Assembly (NCBI GenBank): GCA_946807835.1
Contig: OX327686.1
Span: 13,950,001 to 14,014,000, forward strand
From: Ailanthus altissimus
Lineage: Eukaryota; Streptophyta; Magnoliopsida; Sapindales; Simaroubaceae
Direction of reading: 5' to 3'
DNA length: 64,000 nucleotides
Below are positions 1-12,880 of the stretch, piece after piece; the first letter of the stretch is position 1, and each line of letters begins with the position of its first letter. The translations under genes and the position numbers were made by a program. The notes under the pieces were generated by a model. That model was not told where the DNA came from. It searched no databases and saw only the letters and a list, made by a program, of their open reading frames with translations.

Positions 1-241
1 GCATTAGGGCGCTAGACTATGACTTAAACATGTCTTTTTTCTAATTTTCTTATTTTGACTACTGTTCCCGTGCTGGGATGAAAATCTTTGTCTCACTGAG
101 GCGATAGGTCCATATTTTTAAAACTTTACATTTTAGTCCTTGTAAACAATAATAATGTACATAAATAGCTATTTATTCTAATAAAATAATAAAATATCAA
201 ATAAAAACATAAAAAAATATATGACAAATATGCCCTTATCA
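1..241 (-). mobile_element. 5' end of a minus-sense gypsy LTR (fragment)
   Basis: The plus strand here matches the stretch just before 36223, with the same run of motifs (acataaatagct, then tatgaca, then taccctctatca-like). Read on the minus strand it begins TGATAAGGGCATAT, resembling the LTR starts at 36223 and 27414. The fragment stops abruptly at 241, where an LTR end of the opposite sense begins. Confidence 0.45.
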
Positions 242-339
242 AGAATATACACTAAGTTTCCGTAGGTACAACATCTATTCTTAAACACAATATTACTTGT
301 TTATGATAGTATGACTTTGCGCTTAGTAATTACATAACA
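242..339 (+). mobile_element. 3' end of a plus-sense Athila-like LTR (fragment)
   Basis: About 98 bases closely resemble the last part of the LTR ending at 7166. Both run from agaatatacactaag through a TTACTTGTTTA core to an ending of ...ACA. No tRNA primer site follows, so the junction with the env-like region downstream is a deletion or a rearrangement. Confidence 0.5.
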
Positions 340-1265
340 TTTATCATTTTATTTCAGTGGACATCAGAAGAGGAACACTAACTGGGTGCTAAAGAAGTCC
401 CTTATTACTGAGAGGGGCTTCAAGCTCATGTACCTTAGACTTCTGAGGATTAAGGCGATGATACAGAGCCAAAATTAGAGCCTTTCTACCAACAGCAGGA
501 AGCCAACATCATACTAATTGTCCGCGAGTTCTACACCAACGCAATAGAGCATTATGGTTACTGAGCATATGTTAAAGGTAAGATGGTGGCATCTTATGCA
601 GCTAGCTAGCAACAAAATGTTTTGACCTACCGATAGACATGGAAAACAAGTATCAATAACTCTATAAGGAGCCAAATTATAGAGAAATCATCTAAACATT
701 ATGCAATCTAAGGGCTTAGTGGAAAATGATTTATGAGATATTGATGACATTCCTCTCGTAATACATGACACTGGAGACCAAGGGATGGTATAACTTATTA
801 GCCTTTATACTTATGCCAGTATCCTACACTATTGACATCACAAAACTATAGGTGGTTCTTCTCTATGCCATCATGATGGGCTGCTTCTTCAACATCGGCC
901 AAAGTCATCTAGGTTGAGATCCTAACTTGTGCACGCTTTACAAAGGCAAGTCTTTTTTTTATTCTCTTATTACTGTTTTATATACACGAGTTAGAGTGTA
1001 TTGGAGGGATATAACTGAGTCATAATAGTCATCTCACGCAATTGATAATACTACAATCTATAAGCTATCATCGACCGAGGATCAACAGCAGGCCTTGCCA
1101 TCTATAGCTCCATTAGCTGATCCAACAGTGACTTCATCTTCATGAGCATGTTCACTATAGTTAGGTTAGTGAGATTAGAGTCATGGATTGTTATATAGGT
1201 ACAAGACTTGCAGAGTTTCGGCAAAAGTTCAAAGCTTTCATAGATTTTCATTTTTAGTGGATACA
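340..1265 (+). pseudogene. Decayed Athila-type env-like / plant transposon-domain region
   Basis: Frame-broken plus-strand translations give ITERGFKL (about 406-430) and ILIVREFYTNA (about 512-545), followed by a KMVAS-type stretch. These match the region on the minus strand at 29240-29870, which reads VKEFYANAEEHIRYQVKV. I relate both to the 'putative plant transposon protein' domain found downstream of integrase in Athila-like Ty3/gypsy elements; that family name is from memory. Many stops and frameshifts make this copy non-functional. It is cut at 1265 by an LTR insertion and resumes at 4044. Confidence 0.5.
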
Positions 1266-4043
1266 TGACAGGACCCGACCTGAGACCCTCTACTATAGAT
1301 CCCAGCGGCCCTGCCGGGCACCCTGACGGAAGTTCCTCCGAACCTAACTGAGTATGTTGAGAAATTCCACGAGGCGAACCCCTTTTTATTTCTTGTTACT
1401 ACTAAGAAGGTCTAGTAACATACACGAAAACGACATCTTAATTTTAAAAACAAACGGACAGAGTTTCCCCTATTTTTCAAAAAATTCATATAAAACCTGT
1501 AAAGAAATTTCACTTATATTTCCAATACATCTCAATTCTACCAATTTGGACCTCCGGTCCTTTCCAAATTAAATCCAACACAACTCAATTATTCATTTAA
1601 ATCACAAATAAGCGTAATCGTAGAAGTAAAAAGAACGATCATCATAAAATTGAAATCTCTTCTTCTCGGTTCAAAACATACATCCAAATATACATGCCTA
1701 CAACTATTATGCATAAAGTAAAGGGTGCTATTTAGCACATTTACATGTACAAAAATGATCTTCGGATTCGGCCCACTACTCGGCAATAGGAGAATCAGCA
1801 GCTTGCGTACCGAGACCTGCACCTGGGAAAGGGGTTCAGAAAACATAAAACACAAAACGGGTGAGCTAAAGGAGCTCAATGAGTGTAAATAAAATTTTAA
1901 TAAAATAACATCATGTATAGATAGCAAATTCTAAAGTTCACGCAGAAATCATGCTTCTAAAACTGACGTAAAACTGTAAAACGGTTTCTAACATCATATG
2001 CTATTGAAATCTTGCCGAGCGGGTTTTATCTACATCTTTGGAAAACTATATTCAGAATCTGTATAACATAATAACTGTTGTGTGCATATAAATGCATAAA
2101 TGCTATCGGTAAATCGAAAACTAGTAAAATCCTCGCTTGGCCATTTTCTTTCTAAACTGTACCAATGGTAACCCTAAAGCTCTATACCCACGCAATGACT
2201 CAACTAGCACCGCATACGTGAGTAGGTCATGGGCACCTCAACTAGCAGCACCCACAGTGACATCTCAAGACATCTCACTGGCTATGCAACAGAATCCTAC
2301 ATCGCATGCATATAGCGAGACAATACCCCGTACACATAGAGCGACTCACATGACTCAACTTCCCGACTTCCCAGAGTTAGTGACACACCCCCAAGACCTG
2401 CCCATGTGCATGGGATATACCGGCCGGATCTAATACAATCATCACCACTATAATCTGAGGGTATCAATGGCCTTAAAAACGAATGTAGAAATTTTAAAAC
2501 TGTTTCTCAATTCGAATATGTAAAGGCATGTCTATGAATATGTATCAAGATCATAAATCGTGGTTATGCATCGAAAGCTCATAAAACATGTATATTCATT
2601 ATGTGAAAACATAATAAACGCAAAGTAAAAGAAATGGCAGATTTCCACTCACAACCACTCCGCGCTCAATTTCGCTCCCGATTTCTGCTCCCGTTAATGC
2701 TCTCGGTTATCTTCACCTACGCGCCACAAATGACATTTAGAACTAAATCGAATGCTAGAATCTTATTTAACTACTAAACGTCCTAATCGGCATACAAAGC
2801 CCGGATGCATACTACTTCCCGATTTTAGTTACAGAGCCATAATCGAAACTAACTCACCATCCGACGCCCTAAAAATTATTGAACACCTTATAACTTGGTT
2901 GGATATAATTGCCCTTCACCTTTCCATTAGGGATAATTATGTCCAATTTTCTTCATTTTTGGTTTTTTCATTAATCATATACCTTCAATTTACAATATGC
3001 ACCATTTACACACAACAATTCAATCAAAACACCTCAATTCCTAACTTCCCTAAAGTGGCAGAATTTCACCCTAGGTTCCAACACATTCCTTTTCTCAATT
3101 TCTTGTTCCAATTACAACAAAATCATGTCAATTTCATTCTAAAGCCCTAATTACAACCAATTAAAATCTCTATAACAAAATCACCAAAAACCCTAATTCT
3201 CACCTTGCCAATTTCTTCAAATTGATGACTCCTTCAAGCTCCAAACTAGAATTCAACTCAATCTAAACCAAGAATACACATAAGAATGTCAATTGGAGCA
3301 TTCTTGAAAGTTCACTTATCAAACACATAAAATAATACTTTTCTTACCTTTTTTTCTTGAATTTTCACTAATTGAGACTTCAATTGAGCTTAAGGATTCA
3401 TATGTAACCTTATTTTAGCTTGATTACACATGAAAAATCATGAAAAAAAACTTGAATAGTCACTGTAGCAGCACCCCCCTTTTGAAGCTCGAATTTCTCT
3501 TTTTTTTTTGGCTAAGTGTTGGTTTTGATCTCTCTTCAAATTTCTACATACTTCTAACATATATATAGTGCTCCCTCCATTTACCATTTTGCCCTTCAAC
3601 TTACTTAAAACTTCTAATTTACCATTAGTTAAAAACTAATTATGTAATTAGTTCATTTGTAACTATCTAGTTAGAATAGTTCAAAGAACTAACTAGAACT
3701 TCCAACTTGGCAATCCATGAGATTTCTTCTAATTGGTCCATTCTCTAATATATGGATTATGTTTCTCAATAAAGGCTTGTTCCATTCATAACCCTTAAAT
3801 GGAAATTCATGTAGTAAATCAGGATTTCCTTTTCTAAGCCAATAGAGAAAAATTCTAAAAATATTCTAGGGTCGTTCGGCGCACCGATCGAGTGTGAAAT
3901 TACCAAATTAGGTCTAATGTCTCTCACGTGCACTATAAAGGGAATATTTCTAATAGGGTTAAAATCGAGTAACCCTAAGGTGTCTTATTTGCTCTATATC
4001 GAAATCTAGGCGCCAATACTACTAATAGGGATTGGATATTACA
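1266..4043 (-). mobile_element. LTR insertion (probable solo LTR, 2.8 kb) with target duplication ATACA
   Basis: The unit begins TGACAGGACCC and ends GGATATTACA, giving TG...CA termini. It is flanked by a perfect 5-bp direct repeat, ATACA, at 1261-1265 and 4044-4048. There is no coding signal for gag or pol inside. Minus sense is favoured because the minus strand starts TGTAATATCC and has a TATA-like run near 3558-3569. The length would suit a chromovirus-type gypsy LTR, but the family is not proven. Several open frames of 60-130 codons inside have no recognisable domain. Confidence 0.65.
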
Positions 4044-5709
4044 ATACAGTTCTACGCCATTCACATGGGATGGGATGTTAGCTACCCGTTGATGATGCCA
4101 CCAATGAACATTGCCCCTATCACTTACTACTACTACTATTGAGGATAATGATAATGATGATCAGAATGACCTCGGCCTAACAGAGAAAAATTTGGATGAT
4201 TGAGCTTACATACTCTGAAAGATAGAGAAGTGTTTCACATTTCTTTACTTTTTTGCGATGGGGACCATTCTTAGTTTCAGTTTAAGGGACAAAAAAATAC
4301 TTCCTGTATTATCTTTATTTTCAGCTTCCTTTATTTCATTTTTGTTTCAAGTTATTATTTGCTTTTAGAGTCAGTCATGCTACGACCTCAGTCTGTTTGT
4401 ATTTGTTTTAAAACTCTTTGTGTCTATTATTCTGTTTACTTGTTCTTTGTTTTTTTTTTTTATGTTGAAAGGATGATCATTAATCGATGATAAGAAATAT
4501 AATATTGACGGAATTTTTTTTTGTAAGTCCCTAAAAAATAATAAGCACTCAAGATAATTCATATATTATAGTTTAGTACTAATTTTGACCTTGTATATGA
4601 ACACTTGTTCTAAATAAAGCTTGTATTAGTTGAATTGTTATTTAAAGATACTCATACTAAAGTAGTACGCTTAAGTCTTGAGGAATAATACTCTAGAATT
4701 TATTTGAATATTGCTTGAGGGGAAATCTTAGAAAATACATTAATAAGGAAATGAAATTAGCCTTTCTAGTCAACCTTAGATGTGTATTTATCTATAATTA
4801 CCCCTTTTGAGCCTATATTCCCTCTTTTTTTTTTATATGGTTTAACCACATTATAAGCCCAAGATTTTTAAGCTTATTTATTCAAAAATACTTGTAGAAC
4901 CAACAAACTTTGAGTTTACTTAGAAATACTCTTAAAAAGAGAAAGGGTTGTGGTTGTATAAGAAAAACGTACCAGATTGGATAGCAATTAAGTATAAGTG
5001 GTACTTAGCAAACTAAGTTTGGGGGTATATCAGTTATTCCAAAAAAAAAAATCTTTAAAATCTTTATACCTCTAACTTAAGGAAAAGAAGAATTTCTTTT
5101 GAAAAGGAGTAGTTAAAAGGAAAGATGAAAACATCTATAGTCTGAGAGAGGAGATAAATCAAAACAAAGAAAGATCAAGAGATTTCTAGGTAAAAGCATA
5201 ATTGTTTATAGTGTGACTTGAGCCTATCACATTTATCCTTATATCCCACCGTAACCTTAGTCTTACGTGACAAACTAATAAAAGATCTAATAAATCTCTA
5301 AATATGTGTCTTTTTACATTAGTGGAGAGTAATATGAAAAGTAAGCCTATAGTAGTGTTCTTATATATTAAAATATGCAGAGACATTATCTCTCTGTATA
5401 ATCTTAATTATTTGAGTAAATCTAGGTTGTATTTGACTACTTACTTACTTATTGCACACATACAAGGTGATTATTTATGAGAAAGAATGAAAGAATTGGA
5501 TAATGGTATTTCAAGTTATTAACAATTGTTTATTAGTTCCTGAGTGGTTTGTTAATATTATACCAACTTTTGAGACGTTGATATGATCATTAAATCAACC
5601 TAGTTTTTACGTGTCTATATTTATGAGTCAAGTTATATCTTTATTTTAATTTTATTATTATTATCTCTCTTTGTTAAAGGACAAGCAATTTTTTAAGTTT
5701 GGGGCAGTT
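4044..5709 (+). mobile_element. Athila-like 3' noncoding region with polypurine tract
   Basis: This continues the element interrupted at 1265. It has an acidic-codon stretch (gaggataatgataatgatgatc, near 4141) and two purine tracts, AAGTTTGGGGG (about 5015) and AAGTTTGGGG (5695-5704). The second sits directly before the LTR start. No intact gene is present. Confidence 0.45.
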
Positions 5710-7166
5710 TGATAATATTGTAATCAATATATATTTTTGTTCCCAATTTACTTAAAAATTATTTGTTTTTAAGTGAATGAAGCTATTTATATGCTTAATA
5801 TTGATTTTATAGGGATGAAGCATTAAAAGATGAAAAGTGAATAATTTGGAGCAAAAATGCAGAAATTAGAGTAAAAATTAGAAAACAGGACTAAACTACA
5901 AAGAATGGTGGATGAACGATGAGTCGATAGGGATTTAAGCGCTTCGCTATTCATGCACTTAAGGATGCACCGACAATAGATAAAGAACACTAGGGAAAAA
6001 ATTCCAGAACATTAATGCTTCAACGCTAGCAAGCTATCAGTCTAACGATGCGACTAATCCTAACCTTTAATTTTCAAGGATTAATGCCCCAGTGTTGAGT
6101 GAAGATTACTCTAGCGATGAAACCTTTTTGAGCCAACGCCCTAGCGTTGAGAAGATGACACCCCAGTGTTAACGCGATTCCTGTTCTAATTTGAAATACA
6201 GCTTTAAGACTCCAAAGCTTCAATATAAAAAGCCAGTCATTCTAGCATTTTATTCATTCAATACTTATTTTTTTAAATAGAAATTAAAGCATATTTTTAG
6301 AGCAATTTAGAAAGAGATTTTCATACTTTTCAAGAAGCAAATGATTATTATAGAGATCAACCAACTACAAGGTAGAATTAGATAATCAATTGAGGTTTGC
6401 TTTTTGGTTGTATCATGTTTTTATTTATTTCTAATTTTTATTCTCTTGTAATTATGAACTAATTTTTTTTTCTAACGTTATAGCTTGAACTCAATATGAG
6501 AGCTTATTTGTTATACTTATAATATTTTATGAACTTATTTTTTATTATTAAAATTATTTGCTCTTCATATTTCAATATTCTTGATATGTATTAGAAACAT
6601 AATGATAAACTTAAAAAAGACATCATTATATTTAGCTTAAGGTAATTTGATACATGATTGTGAACTAATATCAGTAAATTTCAATATAGGATAGAAATAT
6701 ACTTACATGGCATGTATAGTTAAAAGGACTTAAGCTTAACGAATCTTGATTTTATCGAGTTACCATAGGAATATAAGTAATTGGTAAATTGAGATATATT
6801 CACTTGACCATCATAAGAGGCTAATGAAGAAATTAATATCTTGACAAATAATAAAACTGAGGGATTAAATATTAAAGTGTGGTATCTTTAGAAAAGCATG
6901 TTGAGGGACAGTTATAATCCTAAGTTCTATCTATATTGTTAATCTCATAATTTGCCTAGTTATGAAAAATTTAGTTTAATTGCATTTATAGTTTAGTGTT
7001 ATTTTAATTTCATTTGAATATTAATTTTTTGGATAAAGATAAGAAGATTTAATTTTAGTATTTGGTTGAGAATATACACTAAGGCCTTGTGGGTACGACA
7101 TCCATTCTTAAATACTATATTACTTGTTTAAGATAACGTGCACTTGTACTTAGTAATTATATAACA
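5710..7166 (+). mobile_element. Athila-like 3' LTR (about 1.46 kb)
   Basis: The LTR starts TGATAATATTG just after the polypurine tract and ends GTGCACTTGTACTTAG...ATAACA. The terminal GTGCACTT(G) block followed by CA is shared, in reverse complement, with the LTRs at 26676 and 31356. Inside, 5930-6180 carries several copies of a GC-rich palindromic motif of the type AACGCCCTAGCGTT. No primer site follows 7166, which fits a 3' LTR. Confidence 0.55.
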
Positions 7167-7599
7167 GGTTCTTAAACTCAAACCTATCAACCGAGAATCC
7201 CTTGCCTATAAACCCTTAAGGGAAACTTTCTCACACAAAGATGGATTGCAAGACGATTTGTATAAGTTGTGATTAAGTATTACATTTATTGAGAATAAGG
7301 CCAACCTAGACAGATTAATCAACTTACACAATTTAATTAAGATTGAGAATGAGTTTTGTTATTACTCCAATACTTAGTGAAAAGCTTGGTAAATAATCAT
7401 TAAAATAAGATCGACTCAGACATAATTAGTTAATCATCATTGGAATTTAATGAACACAAATATCCAAAAATAAAAGGCATATAGGCCTCAGTACATTCCA
7501 TTAAACAGAAATAGTTCATTACAAGAGAAGAATAAGCTTAATTACAAAGAAAAACCATCAAGTACAAAGAAAAGAAGTCCTCAGCCCTTAACAGTAGGA
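7167..7599. other. Intergenic / retroelement-derived, nothing assignable
   Basis: No coding frame, RNA gene or clear repeat terminus was recognised. The sequence is moderately AT-rich and lies between the LTR ending at 7166 and a degenerate minus-strand reading region. Confidence 0.4.
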
Positions 7600-9051
7600 A
7601 TGGTTAGCAACAAAAGACTCTAAGGTCGTCACTTCTGCCAATAACTTAGTACACACTCTCCAATTTATTCAGCCATGCATGACACATCGTTCAACCATGC
7701 ACGTTATTTCTTTCAACTATTCCTACCACCTTATTAAGCCATAGTTGCCATATTTAGCAACCTATGTCTCCCTCTCGAAGTCTTATCCAAAAGTTAGGGG
7801 TTGGGAAAAGGGCTTCACTTGAGACCTCCTCAAGAATGGCTAAGACGACTTCATTTACCTCAGCCTATGGGAAGTGATAGAAAAGCCTAATATTAAAGAA
7901 GAAGGGATTGGAAAAGCAAAGTCAGTAGTCTAAACGTTCTCGACAACAGTAGGAGTGTGGCATGTTCCTACGTTCAAATCCAAGTCTGAGACCTTGACAA
8001 CCTCTTTCTAGGTTAGTTGCTTAGATAGCTCTTTTTAAGCTATTAAAGGTTGAGGTTAGGGTAGTGCTCCATGAAGAGTTCCACACATTTGAAGAATCCC
8101 TCCCTTATGCTGACCATTTTAGAAGTCATTTGAGGACTTCTTCTCTGCAACCTAGATTACTTTAGCCTATCTCTTTAGCTGCATCGCATTCTTTACTAGC
8201 TTGGCATGGTCTACCCTCAAGGTGGTAGCAGTGGCCACAGCTTTGGCCACCTTCACCTTAAGGATTTTATTCTTCCTTAGAAACTTAAAGTTTGGCTTTC
8301 AGTCATCCATGTTTCTAACTTCACCTCCTTAACCTTGGTAGCTAAGGCCTTGAACTTCTTGGTGAATGTCTCGGTCTTCTTTTTGACCTCGATTAATTAT
8401 TCACGAGAAGCATTTGGTCTCAGTTTCTTTCTTAATGTACAAGCGATCCTCTCAGAAACCACAAAGTATAACCCCTTATTCTAAAAAAGGGAGTAAGTAG
8501 TTTGCATAAATAATAAGAGGAATTTTACCCCGAGCTCTTTTACAAAGACTTAATAATAAAATGGAAGATAGTTAACTTTATGGCGTAGCCAATGACAAGG
8601 TTGATGGCCTTGATTTTGTCCTACTTAAAGATTGCATTGACATGCCCCAGGGCCTTTTCTTATCAGAGGGACTAGATACTAGCACCTCTCTAACTGGTTG
8701 GGGGATATGTCGGACATGGTGAAAAAAGGTAAGGTAGGGTTAAGCAAGTAGCCTCCTCAGATCCTTCTCTGCAGCTGAGGCAGAGGCCCTCTTTGTGGTT
8801 ACGACTTCCAACCTTCTTGACCCTGAAGTTCCTCGAATTGAGTCAGAAGAATATTAAAATTCACATTGAAGGCAGGGTGGGGTTGGAGTTAAAATTCCCT
8901 TCTCAACTCTCAAAGGCCCCTTAACAATCTTCTTTTAGGTGAACTTAACCTTTTCTTGTCCTCTAAAAAGAACCTCTTTAATAGCCTTAGGGTCCCCCGA
9001 CCCTTACTCTTGGTAGGGCTTTTTCCTGCTGGAATCTCCTTGAGCAGACAT
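7600..9051 (-). pseudogene. Degenerate Lys/Glu-rich minus-strand ORF, probably retroelement-derived
   Basis: On the minus strand an ATG at 9051 opens a broken frame starting MSAQGDSSRKKPYQE. Further on there are Lys- and Glu-rich pieces such as VKKKTETFTKKFKALATKVK near 8300-8400. The region has higher GC than its flanks and codon-like composition, but many stops. No known domain was recognised. Its place inside retroelement sequence suggests a gag-like or accessory ORF of a decayed gypsy element. This is inference. Confidence 0.3.
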
Positions 9052-10520
9052 TCTTAAAGACAACAAACAAATATTAAATAAGCATAAAAAAAGAGAAGAA
9101 AGAAGATAAAAGAGGTCTAAATTAAAGATTACCTCTCTCCCTATTCTCTTGAACAGTTGGAACTTCCCTAGTAACGTCAAGGATGAGCCTTGAGTTCATT
9201 AAATTCTCCTCAGATAACAAGTTACTTCAAACACAAACTTATTTTAATGCTTCGTCAATCCTTTCACACTTCTCTGCAGTGAGGTCGGGATGAGAAGACT
9301 AGGTGACTACAAAAACAATCTCAGTTGTGTTAGTCTTTAACCTGAAATTATAGATGGAGATGAAAAGCTCAAAGTTGGAGTTAAAAAAGCAGGTTGTGGA
9401 AAATCTTTGTAATTGGGATTATTGTTTATCCCTCTAAAATCGATCATGACTTGTTTTTCTAAAAAATCAGAGTATATGCAAATTGTCAAAACAACAAAGA
9501 GACTCATAATTTATTGTAAATACTAAAGTTAATCTCAGCCATTGAAAAAATTCAATGTTTCAGATTAATCTGCGCTCAAAATGTTGCTTCACTTGATCAA
9601 TGTAGAATAGCCCTAACCATAGGATGAGATCTAGTGGCTGTGAATGTGTCCACATCTCTGGTAGCTATAGCGACCCAACTATTGAGTACTTAAGAAGTGT
9701 AATTAATATGCAACATAAATTTTTCAAAAACACCTTCATTTAATGCTTGACTTAATTCCAAAATTTAAAATAGTAAAAGTTCTTAGGACTCCTTCCAAAT
9801 TATCTACAAGATCACCTTAAGCTCACTACTACCAAGGACTTTATTTAACCTCGAGCACTATAACTAAGTTTCTAACATTGACAAGTCAATATTAAAAACT
9901 AAAGGACCTCTGTCACCCCTAAGGACCTCAGTCTAAACTCAAGCCACCAAAAAGGGAACCCTAACTCTAGTAAGCTCACTTAAAGGTCTTAAATCTCAAA
10001 ATTCACCAGGGCACAAATTCTTAGCCCAATTCTTTGAGGCTCATTTCCTTGAACCCAAGCTCAAAGGTTTACATACAAGGCCCCAAAGGCCTAGTCCTAA
10101 AATGTTCCAAAGACCAATATCAATGAAGGTGTCCTTAACAATGAGGAATGTACTCAATAATAAAAGAATTATCTTAGTATCCCATAATAGCTAGTTTCAA
10201 CATGATTGGCCTCTCTATCCTCGAGGGCTAATTCAAAAGTAAAATCACAATACCCTTACAACCTTAGACACGTATTGTCTTGAAGATCTTTGATACATCC
10301 CATTCTTACAATCTTAGAAATATTCCATTTCAAAAATATAGGAACTTATCCTAATTCCTATAGGACTCAAACGACAAAAGTGCATATGAGATTCTATATA
10401 AAGAACGATATACCACTTGGAGAAAAGAGTTTCTTTTGGAAGCACAAAAACCTTACTTTTTCCCATCCTATTTGTGTTAAAGTCTTATTTTTCTAATAAT
10501 CCCTTTTTTCATAAATAACT
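9052..10520 (+). mobile_element. Probable LTR-like region, left part (interrupted at 10520)
   Basis: There is no gene. A TATA-type sequence (ttctatataaagaacg, near 10395) lies upstream of 10520. The same unit appears to continue at 12709 with ATTGGCTTGAACATCAGAG-type sequence, a phrase typical of long gypsy LTRs. The interruption is marked by a perfect TAACT duplication around the solo LTR. Confidence 0.35.
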
Positions 10521-12708
10521 TGTTGGGTTATGGGTTGTACGAATTAACTAGGGTGCTTGCATGTGGGTTGCGTTCATCATACAAACAATATACATATCTC
10601 ATACATACATGTGCACAGCGGAAGATTAAATATAATGAACACAGAAAATAACATTTGATTAAACTGAAATTCGAAATTGAGAAATATCACCAATGAAGCC
10701 TTTGGATTAATTTTCTTTGAAGTCCACCATGAAATGAATCTTTGATCAATTCTAGCAATCAACAAGGGTGAGTTTGATTGTCTAGAATGACAGCATCTTA
10801 ATCCAGCATATGTGTTTAACTCTTAAACATGATTTAAAGTTAAACTCTTTAACTTAATCAATTTTGTTTTTCCTTTTATTCAACTCTTGAATAAATAAAA
10901 CAAATCTTGTTTTTAGTTATTACATTTAGTAACCATTTATCTAATTTGTTTTGTTGTTCTAACACTTAAAACACAAAACAAACAATTTCAATTTCTCAAA
11001 TTGAATTGGCTCCCAAAATGCAAAACCTAAAAACTAAAACAATTCTAAAAACTTTTGATTTTCAATTTCATTTCACTTTATATACTAATGTATAAATTTC
11101 AAACTAATTTGAATTTCATTTGCATTTCATTTGGCTTAACCTAACTATAGTTAACATTTAACCATAGTTAGATTATTTTAACTTAACCTTTAAGTTAATA
11201 AATATTTAATTAATTTAACCATAGTTAACTAACTTAACCATGGTTAGGTTAACCTTTACTTAACCTTTAAGTAAGGTTAACTTAACTTAACCATTTGGTT
11301 AACTTTTAACCTTAGTTAAGTTAAATCATTTATTTAACAATTAAATAAATAAATATTTATTTTAATTATTTAACAATTAAATAATCATAAAGTGAAATTA
11401 CTATTATATCCTTACTCGGTTACCAAGTTAACCTAAAGTGGGTCCTACCATTTAACCATATACTTTAGTTAACGTAACCTTAGTAATTGCTGAATTATAC
11501 TGTATTGAACAATTCAATACGGTACACTGCCCAAGTGCACAAAGAGTACATTTCATATTGGGACTCTTTAGGTCTACACCCGATTTGTCAAATGGAACTA
11601 TTTCATTAATCCGTAATCGATGCCCCACGCACACGTTACGAATATTACAAATCAGCGTGTCAGACCATACAAGTTAAGGTCATAACGTATACGTATAATC
11701 ATTTATACCCTGGATGTGCGGGGATATAGATCAGCACCATCAAATTCCCATTTGCTCATCCAATAATCTTATCTCCAGATTCGTATCTCGATAAACAATA
11801 TACGCAAACACTTTTGCTATATTGTTTAACCCTGTGGGAAACTCTTTTCCCGGGTTTATGCTTGTGGCCACAAGACTTTATGAAATACAATCTCGGAGCA
11901 GCGGATATACTACTTACCTACGTAAGCTGACGGATCTCGTATCTACGCACACCGGACTCCATGAGCATCGGACCATACCCAGCGACACATAGCGATCAGA
12001 TCATGAAAGGTCTCTGACATATGTGGAACCAAAGCATGATGGATCACTCACAAGACCACCGTGGCGCTTAGGTCAAAGGACCACGAATACTACTCAACTC
12101 GAGAGGACATTCCTTTGACGGTTTCATAGGATATGTATTGGGGTCCTCATGAGTCTGTTCAGTATCCAGTCCTGACTGGATACCCGCATGCCTATACAAG
12201 TTCTAAGCTCATGGTCAGCTAAGAACAACCATCTGAACTAGTCAGATATAGACATACACTAATCTATATATTGTGAATACACCAACAGACCCGCATTGGT
12301 GATCATAGATCAGGAACATTATATTTGAGACATACTTATATAATGATATTTCTTAGCACCTATTGCAACTCTTTGCAACTATATCATTATAAGTATACTC
12401 TCAGGTCTTTGTCTCATTATAGACAAAGTTCTAACTCTTTAGACCTCGCTGACTCTTATAAACTGATAACTATTAACAGTGCTAACTATTAGCATTTATA
12501 ACTCTCAGCTTTGATAACTATTAGTTCTGATCTAAACTACTTTAGATCAGATCTGAACTCTTTCAGATCAAACAATGTCTGTAATGTTACAAGCATTATA
12601 CTATATTAATATGATATTAACAATCTTTATTCGAAATATTTATTGTATAAATATTAACAATTAATATTCATACAATATTGGAATGGCACGTGAGCACCAG
12701 CTCCAACA
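10521..12708. mobile_element. Solo LTR, family A copy 1 (2188 bp, duplication TAACT)
   Basis: The unit has matching inverted termini, TGTTGG...CCAACA, and a perfect 5-bp duplication: TAACT at 10516-10520 and 12709-12713. It is colinear over its whole length with a second insertion at 39170-41351. It contains no gag or pol. Because both copies are complete and identically bounded, a long solo LTR, or a noncoding element of that size, is the simplest reading. An internal stretch (about 11135-11345) is built from TTAACC/GGTTAA units. A minus-strand frame of 60 codons at 11452-11634 lies inside and is not a gene. Confidence 0.8.
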
Positions 12709-12880
12709 TAACTCTATTATTGGCTTGAACATCAGAGGTCTATTGCTAGAGATAACTATCGGTGTAGCCTAATTGATTCTATGAGTATAGGTATTGATCT
12801 TGGAGAACAACAAGGGTTTGGGAGATCAACTTATTCTAATGCATAGAGATCGAATCACTATCCACAAAAAAATAAATAAA
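12709..12880 (+). mobile_element. Right part of the LTR-like region split at 10520
   Basis: This continues from TAACT with ATTGGCTTGAACATCAGAG and runs to an A-rich stretch near 12870. The sequence joins sensibly to the segment ending at 10520 once the family A insertion is removed. Confidence 0.35.

Noticed and set aside
1589..1927. 112-codon minus-strand frame
   Set aside because: It lies inside the 2.8-kb LTR insertion and has no recognisable domain.
2752..3150. 132-codon plus-strand frame
   Set aside because: It lies inside the same LTR insertion and its composition follows AT-rich noncoding DNA.
11452..11634. 60-codon minus-strand frame with a counterpart at 56312-56545
   Set aside because: Both are the same part of the family A LTR; the match between them reflects shared repeat ancestry.
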